Below, piece by piece: positions 1-7,320 of a stretch of DNA of 36,872 bases; the first letter of the stretch is position 1; the number at the start of each line of letters is the position of its first letter. The notes beneath the pieces were generated by a model. That model saw only the letters and a list, made by a program, of their open reading frames with translations. It was not told where the DNA came from and did not search any database. Both the position numbers and the translations under genes were made by a program. The stretch comes from Acidobacteriaceae bacterium. Lineage in GTDB: Bacteria > Acidobacteriota > Terriglobia > Terriglobales > Acidobacteriaceae. The stretch spans positions 99,635 to 136,506 of the forward strand of contig PKXU01000122.1 in the NCBI GenBank assembly GCA_003132445.1. The letters run 5' to 3'.

Positions 1-310
1 GCCTGCTTGCATCTCATGACCTCTCACAATTCTTTACAATCCCGCGCCGTTTCCGCGAAACGTCTCCCGCTAAGATTGAAGTGAAATATTTTTCTATCCC
101 GCAGCCAACACCGGCATCCATGGAAAGTCTGATCGTGAAACAATAATTTTCCCGTCTCGTGCGCAGTGCACTATTGAGGAAGATTTTTTTCAAGACGGAT
201 TTACTCAAGGACCTGTGAATTAAAGACTTGTTTATTCAGAGGCGCGCTGTTGAAGCGCTGATTTATTCCCCGATCCCGGTTGTAAGGATCGTCGATTCAA
301 GGAGAAACCG
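1..310. other. Gene-poor left edge and leader of the TolC-like gene
   Basis: No recognisable gene is visible here. A short open frame on the plus strand runs from the window edge to about position 146 and a 64-codon frame exists on the minus strand, but neither has a recognisable domain or a good ribosome-binding site. The last bases before 311 contain AAGGAGA, a good Shine-Dalgarno for the next gene. Promoter elements could not be assigned with confidence. Confidence 0.5.
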
Positions 311-2425
311 ATGCTTGTACCACGTTCGATTCGTAGGCTGGCGATGCTGCCACTATGTGCCGCGGCCGCCATAATTTTTGCAATCGCTCCTGCTTCACTT
401 CGGGCGCAACAAGCCGCGACCCCGTCATCGGCACAATCCATGCCTCCCGCGGCGCCCCAGCCCGCTGCGCCCACGGTGCAATTGAAGGACTATTCAGTTC
501 CCCGCTCGGCATTTCCTCACTTCCTGCATCCCTATGAGGTGCAGAAAGTGCCGCAGCCGAATCTGGGTAATTCGGCGCGCATTGACTCGATCATGAAAGA
601 CGGAAAAATTTATCTCTCCATCAATGACGCGGTTGCGCTCGCCTTGGAAAACAATCTCGATCTCGACATTGCCCGCTATAACCTAAACATCGCCGATGCC
701 GACCTGCTGCGCGCGAAATCAGGCGCCGCCATCCTCGGCGTAAACACCGGCATCGTGCAGAACACGCCCGGCGGCGGCGTTGGCGGCTTGGGCGGCACAG
801 TCGGCTCTGGCACCGGCGGCACCACCGTGGCCGCTGGCGGCGCTGGCACCGGGACCAACGGCCTGGTCAGCTCAACTCTCGGCATTGGCGCGCCCATCAC
901 TAGTTTCGATCCCGCACTCACGGGCACACTGCAGCTTGACAAGAACGATACGGAATCGGTCAGCATCTTCAGCCCAGTCCCGGTCGTGGCGCAAAATACC
1001 TACACGTCAAATTTCGGCTACACGCAAGGCTTCGCATGGGGTGGCGCTCTGACCGGAGCCTTCAACAACACCCACGTCACTACCAACAATCCCACCAGCC
1101 TGCTGACGCCGCAATTGGGCTCGAACTTTCAGTTCCGTTTCACGCAAAACCTCTTGCAAGGTTGGGGAACTTTGCCCAACACGCGATTCATCCGTATCGC
1201 CAAGAACAACCGTGAAATTTCTGACGTAGCCTTTCGTCTGCAAATTATCACCACCGTCGACCAGATCGAAAACATGTACTGGGACCTGGTCTATGCCTAC
1301 GAGAATGTTCGCGTGCAGCAAGAATCGCTGACTTATGCGCAGAAGGCACTCGACGACTCCAAACGCCAGGCGCAGGTCGGCACCGCGCCTCCCATTCAAG
1401 TTGTAAGTTCGCAGAGCACGGTCGCTACCGATCAACAGAATCTGATTGTGGCGCAGAACAATTTGCAGCTTCAACAACTGCTCATGAAGAACGCTCTCAG
1501 CCGCAGCATTGAAGATCCCGTGCTCGCCGAAGCCGATGTAATTCCCATATCGACCATGGAACTGCCGCAGCAAGAGCCGGTCACTCCGGTTCAGGACATG
1601 ATTAACGACGCTCTGCGCCATCGCGCCGAACTGGTCGAATCGCGCATCGATCTGCAATCGCGCGACATCAACAGCAAGGCCGTACGCAATGCGCTGCTGC
1701 CAACGCTGCAGGCATTCGCCTATTACGGCGGCTCCGGCGTCGGCGGAGATGTAAACTCGCTGGTGCCCAGCTGCTCCAGCACGAGCAGCGCCTTATGTTT
1801 CAATCCCGTTAACGCCCCACCGCCATTTCAAAAATCCACCACAGTGGGCTATGGCGCAACCTTGAGCCAGATGGTAAATTCCACTGCGCCCGACAAAGGC
1901 GTGGGATTGTCGCTGAATATTCCCATTCGCAATCGACTGGCGCAATCCAACCAGGTACGAGCCGAGCTGGAATATCGCCAGGCCCAGGTGCGGGAGTTGC
2001 AGCTTGAAAATCAAGTGCGGGTGGAGGTGCGCAACGCCCAGTTTGATGTGCGACAGAATCGGGTTTCCGTGCAGGCCGCACAATCGGCCGTCGACCTAGC
2101 GCGGCAGACGCTGGACGCCGATCAGCAGAAGCTGAAAGTTGGCCTGACTACGCAGACAGCGATTTTGCAGGACGCCGCTACCTTGACCACGGGCGAATCA
2201 AATCTCGTTTCGGCCAAAGCCGCCTACGAAAAGTCAGTCATTGAACTCGATCGCGCCACCGGATTGCTGCTCGATCACGCTGGAATCAACGTTGCCGACG
2301 CCGCTCGCGGCCAGGTCACGCACTTGCCCAACGTGCCTTACGTGGCCCCGCGCCCGGATGCTGCGCCAGTGAGCCCGCCGTCTTCCGCGGCACCGGCGGC
2401 CAATCCGTCAGGCGGCCAAATGTAG
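311..2425 (+). CDS. TolC-family outer membrane efflux protein
   Basis: Outer-membrane channel component of a tripartite efflux or type I secretion system. The 704-residue protein starts with a signal peptide (hydrophobic about residues 11-30, cleavage near LRA-QQ). Two TolC-like halves are visible, each with long amphipathic helices: about residues 103-145 plus 290-400, and 425-470 plus 555-660. The helices carry the usual A/Q/L-rich heptad character and motifs such as DLDIARYNLNIADADLLRAK. It is longer than a typical TolC (about 450-500 residues) because of a Gly/Thr-rich insertion (about 152-184), extra barrel-like sequence up to about 290, and a Pro/Ala-rich tail. The ATG has AAGGAGA about 8 bases upstream. 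No membrane-fusion or RND partner gene is adjacent, so the substrate cannot be inferred. Confidence 0.9.
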   Translation: MLVPRSIRRLAMLPLCAAAAIIFAIAPASLRAQQAATPSSAQSMPPAAPQPAAPTVQLKDYSVPRSAFPHFLHPYEVQKVPQPNLGNSARIDSIMKDGKIYLSINDAVALALENNLDLDIARYNLNIADADLLRAKSGAAILGVNTGIVQNTPGGGVGGLGGTVGSGTGGTTVAAGGAGTGTNGLVSSTLGIGAPITSFDPALTGTLQLDKNDTESVSIFSPVPVVAQNTYTSNFGYTQGFAWGGALTGAFNNTHVTTNNPTSLLTPQLGSNFQFRFTQNLLQGWGTLPNTRFIRIAKNNREISDVAFRLQIITTVDQIENMYWDLVYAYENVRVQQESLTYAQKALDDSKRQAQVGTAPPIQVVSSQSTVATDQQNLIVAQNNLQLQQLLMKNALSRSIEDPVLAEADVIPISTMELPQQEPVTPVQDMINDALRHRAELVESRIDLQSRDINSKAVRNALLPTLQAFAYYGGSGVGGDVNSLVPSCSSTSSALCFNPVNAPPPFQKSTTVGYGATLSQMVNSTAPDKGVGLSLNIPIRNRLAQSNQVRAELEYRQAQVRELQLENQVRVEVRNAQFDVRQNRVSVQAAQSAVDLARQTLDADQQKLKVGLTTQTAILQDAATLTTGESNLVSAKAAYEKSVIELDRATGLLLDHAGINVADAARGQVTHLPNVPYVAPRPDAAPVSPPSSAAPAANPSGGQM

Positions 2426-2559
2426 CGTTGAGCTTCGGCACAGCATGGGCTCCTTGACGCAGGATGTCCCGGCCCGATGGCTGCTAGAAGCCGGAGACCG
2501 CCGGCGCAGTGGATTGATCAAAGTTGTGGCGGGAATTGGCGTTTCTGAATAAATGGGGC

Positions 2560-2579
2560 GACAGCCGCCCTCGGCTGTC
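2560..2579. repeat. Palindromic intergenic repeat (REP-like)
   Basis: Perfect 8-bp arms GACAGCCG and CGGCTGTC separated by CCCT. Short GC-rich dyads of this kind occur as dispersed repeats in many genomes; whether this one is multi-copy cannot be seen from one window. Confidence 0.5.
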
Positions 2580-2641
2580 GGGCCGAGCGATGCCCCGTGG
2601 TTCAATGTGACTGTCGATCTGCGCTCGGCTCCACCCTATAT

Positions 2642-2685
2642 TGTACGTACATTTGTGTAACTGTACATACACTCTTGTACATAAA
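2642..2685. promoter_or_regulatory. Three TGTAC-type operator-like repeats
   Basis: TGTACGTACA (2642-2651, a perfect palindrome), TGTACATACA (2662-2671) and TGTACATAAA (2676-2685) recur with 20- and 14-base spacing in a locally AT-rich stretch upstream of the glycosyltransferase gene. The arrangement resembles a multi-site operator, but the cognate regulator is unknown. Confidence 0.35.
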
Positions 2686-2706
2686 ATGTTCCGCAAGGAA
2701 CATTTT
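2683..2706. terminator. Perfect hairpin with GCAA tetraloop
   Basis: The arms AAAATGTTCC and GGAACATTTT are exactly complementary around a GCAA (GNRA) loop. The A-tract before and T-tract after the core make it terminator-like in either direction. It could end transcription from the TolC-like gene or be an RNA structure in the leader of the next gene. Confidence 0.4.
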
Positions 2707-2778
2707 GTAAACTAGCACCGCTTTTTGACACATAGATGGTAGACGGAAACGTCTCTTGCTCGTCAGCACTTGGCACGC

Positions 2779-4176
2779 ATGCCTGATACACTACGCCCGA
2801 TGGCGACATCTTCGCGCCCCGCTCTTCCCAGATTCTTCCTCTGGCTCCTGCCTTTATCTTTCCTGCTTCAGCTGGCTACTATCGCCATCTTCCATCAGTA
2901 CAAAACGCGCGCCGGCGACGAGCACTTCGAATTTGGCTGGGAAATGGGACGCGTCGCTCGCTCTATCGCTCTGGGCCAGGGCTTCAGCAGTCCCTACGAA
3001 GGCAATACCGGAGCGACAGCCTGGGAACCGCCGCTCTACCCGTACCTAATGGCCGGAGTGTTTAGAATTTTTGGCGTCTACACTCAGGCGTCTGCCTGGG
3101 CATTGCTCAGCATCAACAGCCTGTTCGCCGCGCTAACTTGCATTCCGATTTTTTTTATTGCGCATCGAACCTTCGGCGAACGGATAGCCGTGTGGTCGGC
3201 AGGAACGTGGGCGCTCTGTCCCTACGTCTGGTATTGGTCGGTGCATTGGATCTGGGACACAACTTTCACGCCGCTCGTACTCGCGTGCCTGTTTCTCCTG
3301 GCACTCAAGCTACAGCAAGACCGCGTAGTCTCGGACGCATTCGTCCGGGGCGTCAGCGACGACTCGCGAGACTCGAGCCTCGCTTCGCCGGGCGGACGAA
3401 TGCGTCCTCCCCTACGCAAGGCAGACTGGCGCAGCTGGATACTTTTCGGCGCACTGTTCGGCATCGGAGCTTTGGCCAACCCCACCATGCTGGCGTTCCT
3501 GCCCTTCAGCGGCCTGTGGGTCTGGCGACAGCGCTACCGGCGTGGCATTCCGTCTCTCGCCGGCGTCGCGCTGGCTTCTGTCGTATTTTTTCTGGTGCTG
3601 ACTCCGTGGGTGGTTCGCAACTACGAAGTCTTCGGACGCTTCGTTTTTCTTCGCGATGATTTCGGATTGCAAATCCGCCTGGGCAACGGCCCTTATGCTG
3701 ACGGAATGCTGATGGCCTACCTCCAGCCCAATCTCAATAAACTGGAGCTCGAGAAGTTTCAGCAGATGGGCGAGATCGCGTATGCGGAAAGGTGCAAACG
3801 TATCGCCTTCGATTGGATCCGCACCCACCCCGTACGCTTCGCGGTCATCAGCCTGAAGCGCTTCTTCTATTACTGGAACGGCGTGCCGCGGGCGACGAAC
3901 AGCCTTGCTCCCGTTGACTTTCGCACGTCAGCATTTCTGGCAATATCGGTGCTCGCGCTGTGGGGACTCGGACGCGCACTGCGCCAGAAGCGGCCCGCAG
4001 CATGGCTTTTCGCGGGACTGGTGCTGACCTATCCCACGATCTACTACTTCGTATTTCCCCACGCACGTTATCGCCATCCCATCGAACCCGAGTTGGTGAT
4101 CCTGATCGTGTTCTTATTGTCGGAGATAAAGCAGCGTGATCAATTGCAGCCGAAAAGCGGCAGTGGCATCATCTAA
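2779..4176 (+). CDS. GT-C fold glycosyltransferase (family 39/ArnT-like membrane protein)
   Basis: Multi-spanning inner-membrane protein, about 465 residues, resembling family-39 glycosyltransferases that move a sugar from a polyprenyl-phosphate donor on the outer face of the membrane. The first membrane segment (about residues 13-35) is followed by a polar loop with an acidic pair (GDEHFEFGWEMGR) and the motif AWEPPLYPYL, typical of the first GT-C loop. About eight more hydrophobic segments follow. The ATG at 2779 is preferred; a TTG at 2770 and an ATG at 2800 are also possible, and no strong Shine-Dalgarno decides. Residues about 182-213 are encoded by an inserted palindromic element (listed separately) in a loop between two membrane segments. 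The next gene is also a glycosyltransferase, suggesting envelope glycan or lipid glycosylation. The exact substrate is unknown. Confidence 0.75.
   Translation: MPDTLRPMATSSRPALPRFFLWLLPLSFLLQLATIAIFHQYKTRAGDEHFEFGWEMGRVARSIALGQGFSSPYEGNTGATAWEPPLYPYLMAGVFRIFGVYTQASAWALLSINSLFAALTCIPIFFIAHRTFGERIAVWSAGTWALCPYVWYWSVHWIWDTTFTPLVLACLFLLALKLQQDRVVSDAFVRGVSDDSRDSSLASPGGRMRPPLRKADWRSWILFGALFGIGALANPTMLAFLPFSGLWVWRQRYRRGIPSLAGVALASVVFFLVLTPWVVRNYEVFGRFVFLRDDFGLQIRLGNGPYADGMLMAYLQPNLNKLELEKFQQMGEIAYAERCKRIAFDWIRTHPVRFAVISLKRFFYYWNGVPRATNSLAPVDFRTSAFLAISVLALWGLGRALRQKRPAAWLFAGLVLTYPTIYYFVFPHARYRHPIEPELVILIVFLLSEIKQRDQLQPKSGSGII
3323..3417. repeat. Palindromic element inserted in frame in a coding sequence
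   Basis: A 95-base segment bounded by GCGTAG (3323-3328) and its complement CTACGC (3412-3417). It contains a perfect 15-bp inverted repeat, GGACGCATTCGTCCG (3333-3347) against CGGACGAATGCGTCC (3393-3407). The centre holds the smaller dyads CTCGCGAG and CTCGAG. It is read through without a stop and adds about 32 polar residues rich in D, S and R to the glycosyltransferase between two hydrophobic segments. The nested dyad structure is that of a small non-autonomous repeat (REP/MITE type). Confidence 0.75.
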
Positions 4177-4196
4177 CGCCGTCCCCCTCTAGTATT

Positions 4197-4241
4197 GTCA
4201 TCCTGAGCGCAGCCGCTTTTCAGGCGGAGCGAAGGATCTCC
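4197..4241. repeat. Dispersed-repeat-like sequence
   Basis: The stretch starting GTCATCCTGAGCG and ending GCGAAGGATCT resembles a short intergenic repeat seen many times in acidobacterial and other genomes. It contains an imperfect dyad, GCCGC / GGCGG, around TTTTCA. It fills part of the 181-base gap between the two glycosyltransferase genes. Assignment rests on recall of the motif rather than a copy count. Confidence 0.45.
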
Positions 4242-4357
4242 CCCAGTTGGGTCCCGCGTTGGGAAGGAGGCCATCAAAATCGCGACCAGCCCCCGTGTGA
4301 GACAATTTCGAGTCCGCGCAGCAAAGCCGCGAGTCGTGAACGGCCGCATTTCCACCT

Positions 4358-5194
4358 ATGAATCTCTCCGTTGTCATCATTACTTTTAACGAAGAAGCCA
4401 ACATCGGCCGCACGCTAGAAAGCGTGAAACCACTGGTCGCCGACGGCAAAGGAGAAATCATCGTCGTCGACTCCGGCTCAACTGACCGGACAGTTGAGAT
4501 CGCAAAGTCATTCGGTGCGAAAGTCTTCGTCGACGAATGGAAAGGCTATGCCGCGCAGAAGAACTCTGCCATCGACAAGGCGACCGGAGATTGGATTCTG
4601 AGTCTGGATGCGGACGAGGTAGTGGAACGCGATTTAGCGTCGCTGGTTGCTTATGTGATTTCAAAGAGGCAACCGCATCCGAAGCAGGAACTCCTGAGTG
4701 CGATGGGTGTGACGACATCTCATGCCGACCTCCAGGGATTCTGGATTCAACGCCGGAACTTGTTCCTGGGCCGATGGCTCCGGCATGGGGGCTTCTGGCC
4801 TGATCTGAAGCTGCGATTATTTCGCAAAGGCTCAGGAAGATTTGAAAATCGTGCGGTGCACGAAGATATTGCATTTGCAGGTAAAGCTGGGCGACTCAAA
4901 GGCGTGCTCAGTGCGCTAGTGCACCACTCCTACCCTACGCTCTCCGACTACATCGATCATATGAACCGCTATTCGTCGCTGGGCGCGGAGATGGTGGTTG
5001 CGAAACGTAACGGCAGAGTACGGTTCAGCGTGATCAACATCGTTCTGCGCCCGCTGGCGACGTTCCTCTACAACTATTTCCTCCGTCTCGGCTTCCTCGA
5101 CGGCCGCGAAGGCCTGCTGCTGCATCTCTACCACGCGGTATATGTTTCCTGGAAATACGCCAAGGCGTGGGAACTCTCGCGGAAGCAGCCGTGA
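4358..5194 (+). CDS. Family 2 glycosyltransferase (WaaE/KdtX-like)
   Basis: Cytoplasmic GT-A fold glycosyltransferase, 278 residues, the usual length for the WaaE/KdtX-type group that adds sugars to the LPS core or related glycolipids. The N-terminus [20 protein letters not shown] is the nucleotide-binding start. [10 protein letters not shown], the KNSAI segment and LSLDADEVV (about residues 82-90, the DxD-type metal site) are characteristic. The C-terminus holds a hydrophobic and aromatic segment (about 222-262) that probably contacts the membrane. It follows the GT-C gene by 181 bases, so the two may act in one envelope pathway. The acceptor and sugar cannot be read from the sequence. Confidence 0.85.
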   Translation: MNLSVVIITFNEEANIGRTLESVKPLVADGKGEIIVVDSGSTDRTVEIAKSFGAKVFVDEWKGYAAQKNSAIDKATGDWILSLDADEVVERDLASLVAYVISKRQPHPKQELLSAMGVTTSHADLQGFWIQRRNLFLGRWLRHGGFWPDLKLRLFRKGSGRFENRAVHEDIAFAGKAGRLKGVLSALVHHSYPTLSDYIDHMNRYSSLGAEMVVAKRNGRVRFSVINIVLRPLATFLYNYFLRLGFLDGREGLLLHLYHAVYVSWKYAKAWELSRKQP

Positions 5195-5204
5195 TGGTCC
5201 CTTA

Positions 5205-5263
5205 GACGTTGCAATCAACGTCTCTACAGAAACTTATCGTAGAGACGTAGCTTGCTACGTCTC
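5205..5263. repeat. Compound palindromic repeat (REP-like)
   Basis: Three overlapping perfect dyads lie in 59 bases: GACGTTG-CAAT-CAACGTC (5205-5222); ACGTCTCTAC (5218-5227) against GTAGAGACGT (5239-5248); and GAGACGTAGC (5242-5251) against GCTACGTCTC (5254-5263) with a two-base loop. The arms overlap, so the RNA could adopt mutually exclusive structures. It sits just after the GT2 stop codon and before the mutase gene, where it may act as a transcript end or stabiliser. Confidence 0.65.
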
Positions 5264-5363
5264 AGCGTGCACCGGCAAACCGACCGGTCGTTTGAATGCC
5301 GCTCACCCGCCTTGCTCACACGCTCTCACTTCCCTATCATCGAATCAGAGCAGTGGGGTTCGC

Positions 5364-7172
5364 ATGGCAAAGAAGCCGTCTCGTCCGTCCAACCAGCCGC
5401 AAGTGGCCGAGAGTCCAATCGGCGACGTGTTGGAGAACCGTCATCCTTCCGACTCCGAAAGACAATGGGCTGAGAAAACGCTCGCGCCTACGCTGGAAAA
5501 ATCTCCCGAGCGGCCCATCGGCGCTCCCACCGGCGTGAACCTCGACGAGCATGGCCATGCGCGCTTCACCACGATTTCTGGCGTACCCATTCGCCGCCTA
5601 TACACGCAAGCCGATCTACCCGAGGACTGGAGCGCAGAAAGCTATCTCGGCTATCCCGGCCAACCGCCCTACACGCGCGGCATTCACGCCACGGGATATC
5701 GCGGCAAACTTTTTACCATGCGGCAATTCTCGGGCTTCGCCTCGCCCGAAGAAACCAACCAGCGCTACAAATATTTGCTTGAGCATGGCGGCAGCGGACT
5801 CTCCGTCGCCTTCGATCTGCCTACGCTCATGGGCTACGACTCCGACCATCCTGCCAGCGAGGGCGAGGTGGGCAAGTGCGGCGTGGCCATCGATTCGCTC
5901 GAAGACATGGAGATTCTTTTCGGCGGCATCGATTTGGAAAAGACGACGGTTTCGATGACCATCAATTCGCCTGCGTCTGTGCTGTGGGCAATGTACCTGG
6001 TGGTCGCGGAAAAGCAGGGCGCCGACTGGAAGAAAATTTCCGGCACCATTCAGAACGACATCCTTAAGGAATACATTGCACAAAAGGAATACATTTATCC
6101 GCCGGCTCCTTCGATGCGGCTGGTCATCGACACCTTTGAGTTCGGTTCGATATTCACGCCGCGTTTCAACACAATTTCAATCAGCGGATATCACATTCGC
6201 GAAGCGGGATCAACCGCTCTGCAGGAACTCGCATTTACCTTGTATGACGGCGTCGAATACGTAGAATGGGCACGCCGCCGCGGGCTCGATGTGGACGAGT
6301 TCGGTCCCCGTTTGAGCTTCTTCTTCAACGCGCACAATGATTTCTTTGAAGAGATCGCCAAGTATCGTGCCGCGCGCAAGATCTGGTATCGGGTGATGAA
6401 AGAGCGCTTCGAGGCCAAGAATCAGCGCACCTGGCTGATGCGTTTCCATACCCAGACTGCCGGAGTTTCTTTGCCGGCGCAGCAACCCATGAACAACATC
6501 GCGCGCGTGGCTATTCAAGCGCTGGCGGCAGTTCTTGGCGGGACACAGTCGCTGCATACCGATTCGTACGACGAGGCGCTTGCCCTGCCCACCGAAGAGG
6601 CGGCGCGCATCGCGTTGCGCACGCAACAGATTATTGCTTATGAGTCCGGAGTCACGCAGACGGTCGATCCGCTAGGCGGCTCCTATTTCCTGGAAACTCT
6701 GACTCTGCAAATGGAAAACGGCGCCTTCGATTATTTCGGCAAGCTGGACGCTATGGGCGGCATGGTGAAAGCCATTGAGCGCGGTTACCCGCAAAAAGAA
6801 ATTGCCGAAGCTTCGTATCAGTATCAGCGCGCAGTGGAAGCGCGTGAGAAGGTGATCGTCGGTGCCAACGAATTCGTCATCGAAGAGGAGTCTCCGCACA
6901 TTCTCTACATCGATGAAAGCGTGGCTCGCCAGCAATCTGCGAAATTAAAAACTCTGCGCGCCCGCCGCTCCAATGATGAGGTACATCGAGCGTTGGAGGC
7001 GCTGAAAAAAGCGGCTGCGCAGGAGCCGCGCGCCGGCACTGACGGCAACGTTTCTGCCGCGAATACCATGCCCTACATCGTCGACGCGGTGCGCGCTTAT
7101 GCCACGGTGGGCGAAATCTGCGAAGCCTTGCGGCAGGTCTATGGCACATATACCGAAGTTAGTATCACTTAA
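5364..7172 (+). CDS. Methylmalonyl-CoA mutase large (catalytic) subunit, no B12-binding domain
   Basis: Acyl-CoA mutase TIM-barrel subunit that interconverts methylmalonyl-CoA and succinyl-CoA, or a related branched acyl-CoA, with adenosylcobalamin. The 602 residues contain family signatures in order: a [15 protein letters not shown] segment near residue 120, [18 protein letters not shown], then [19 protein letters not shown] and [15 protein letters not shown]. The protein ends without the DxHxxG cobalamin-binding domain, so a separate small subunit is needed; none is present here. The frame is open upstream to 5142, but that part crosses the palindromic repeat and has no family similarity, so the ATG at 5364 (MAKKPSRP) is chosen. 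The first 60 or so residues are a variable extension. Ethylmalonyl- or isobutyryl-type specificity cannot be excluded. Confidence 0.9.
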   Translation: MAKKPSRPSNQPQVAESPIGDVLENRHPSDSERQWAEKTLAPTLEKSPERPIGAPTGVNLDEHGHARFTTISGVPIRRLYTQADLPEDWSAESYLGYPGQPPYTRGIHATGYRGKLFTMRQFSGFASPEETNQRYKYLLEHGGSGLSVAFDLPTLMGYDSDHPASEGEVGKCGVAIDSLEDMEILFGGIDLEKTTVSMTINSPASVLWAMYLVVAEKQGADWKKISGTIQNDILKEYIAQKEYIYPPAPSMRLVIDTFEFGSIFTPRFNTISISGYHIREAGSTALQELAFTLYDGVEYVEWARRRGLDVDEFGPRLSFFFNAHNDFFEEIAKYRAARKIWYRVMKERFEAKNQRTWLMRFHTQTAGVSLPAQQPMNNIARVAIQALAAVLGGTQSLHTDSYDEALALPTEEAARIALRTQQIIAYESGVTQTVDPLGGSYFLETLTLQMENGAFDYFGKLDAMGGMVKAIERGYPQKEIAEASYQYQRAVEAREKVIVGANEFVIEEESPHILYIDESVARQQSAKLKTLRARRSNDEVHRALEALKKAAAQEPRAGTDGNVSAANTMPYIVDAVRAYATVGEICEALRQVYGTYTEVSIT

Positions 7173-7320
7173 GCCAGAAGATTTTTCGAGCTCGGCGCGC
7201 TCTAAAACTCGTGGGCGCGAACGCGCTCGCGATTAGCATGGAAGCAAACCTGAAACTCAATCGGGAACTCAACGGAAATCCAACTGAAAGATTCAAGAAG
7301 AAGCTCCAACAGGAAACTCA

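Larger units (their letters stand above)
2426..2778. other. Intergenic region with hairpins and TGTAC repeats
   Basis: No credible gene. It holds an 8-bp inverted repeat (2560-2579), three TGTAC-type short repeats (2642-2685) and a 10-bp perfect hairpin with a GCAA loop (2683-2706), each listed separately. A further small dyad, AGACG-GAAA-CGTCT, lies just before the next gene, around 2740-2753. Confidence 0.6.

Noticed and set aside
1007-1657. Minus-strand open frame (216 codons) inside the TolC-like gene
   Set aside because: It lies antisense to a well-supported coding region and has no recognisable domain.
5142-5363. N-terminal extension of the methylmalonyl-CoA mutase frame
   Set aside because: The extension starts inside the GT2 gene and translates a palindromic repeat. 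Family similarity begins only after the ATG at 5364.
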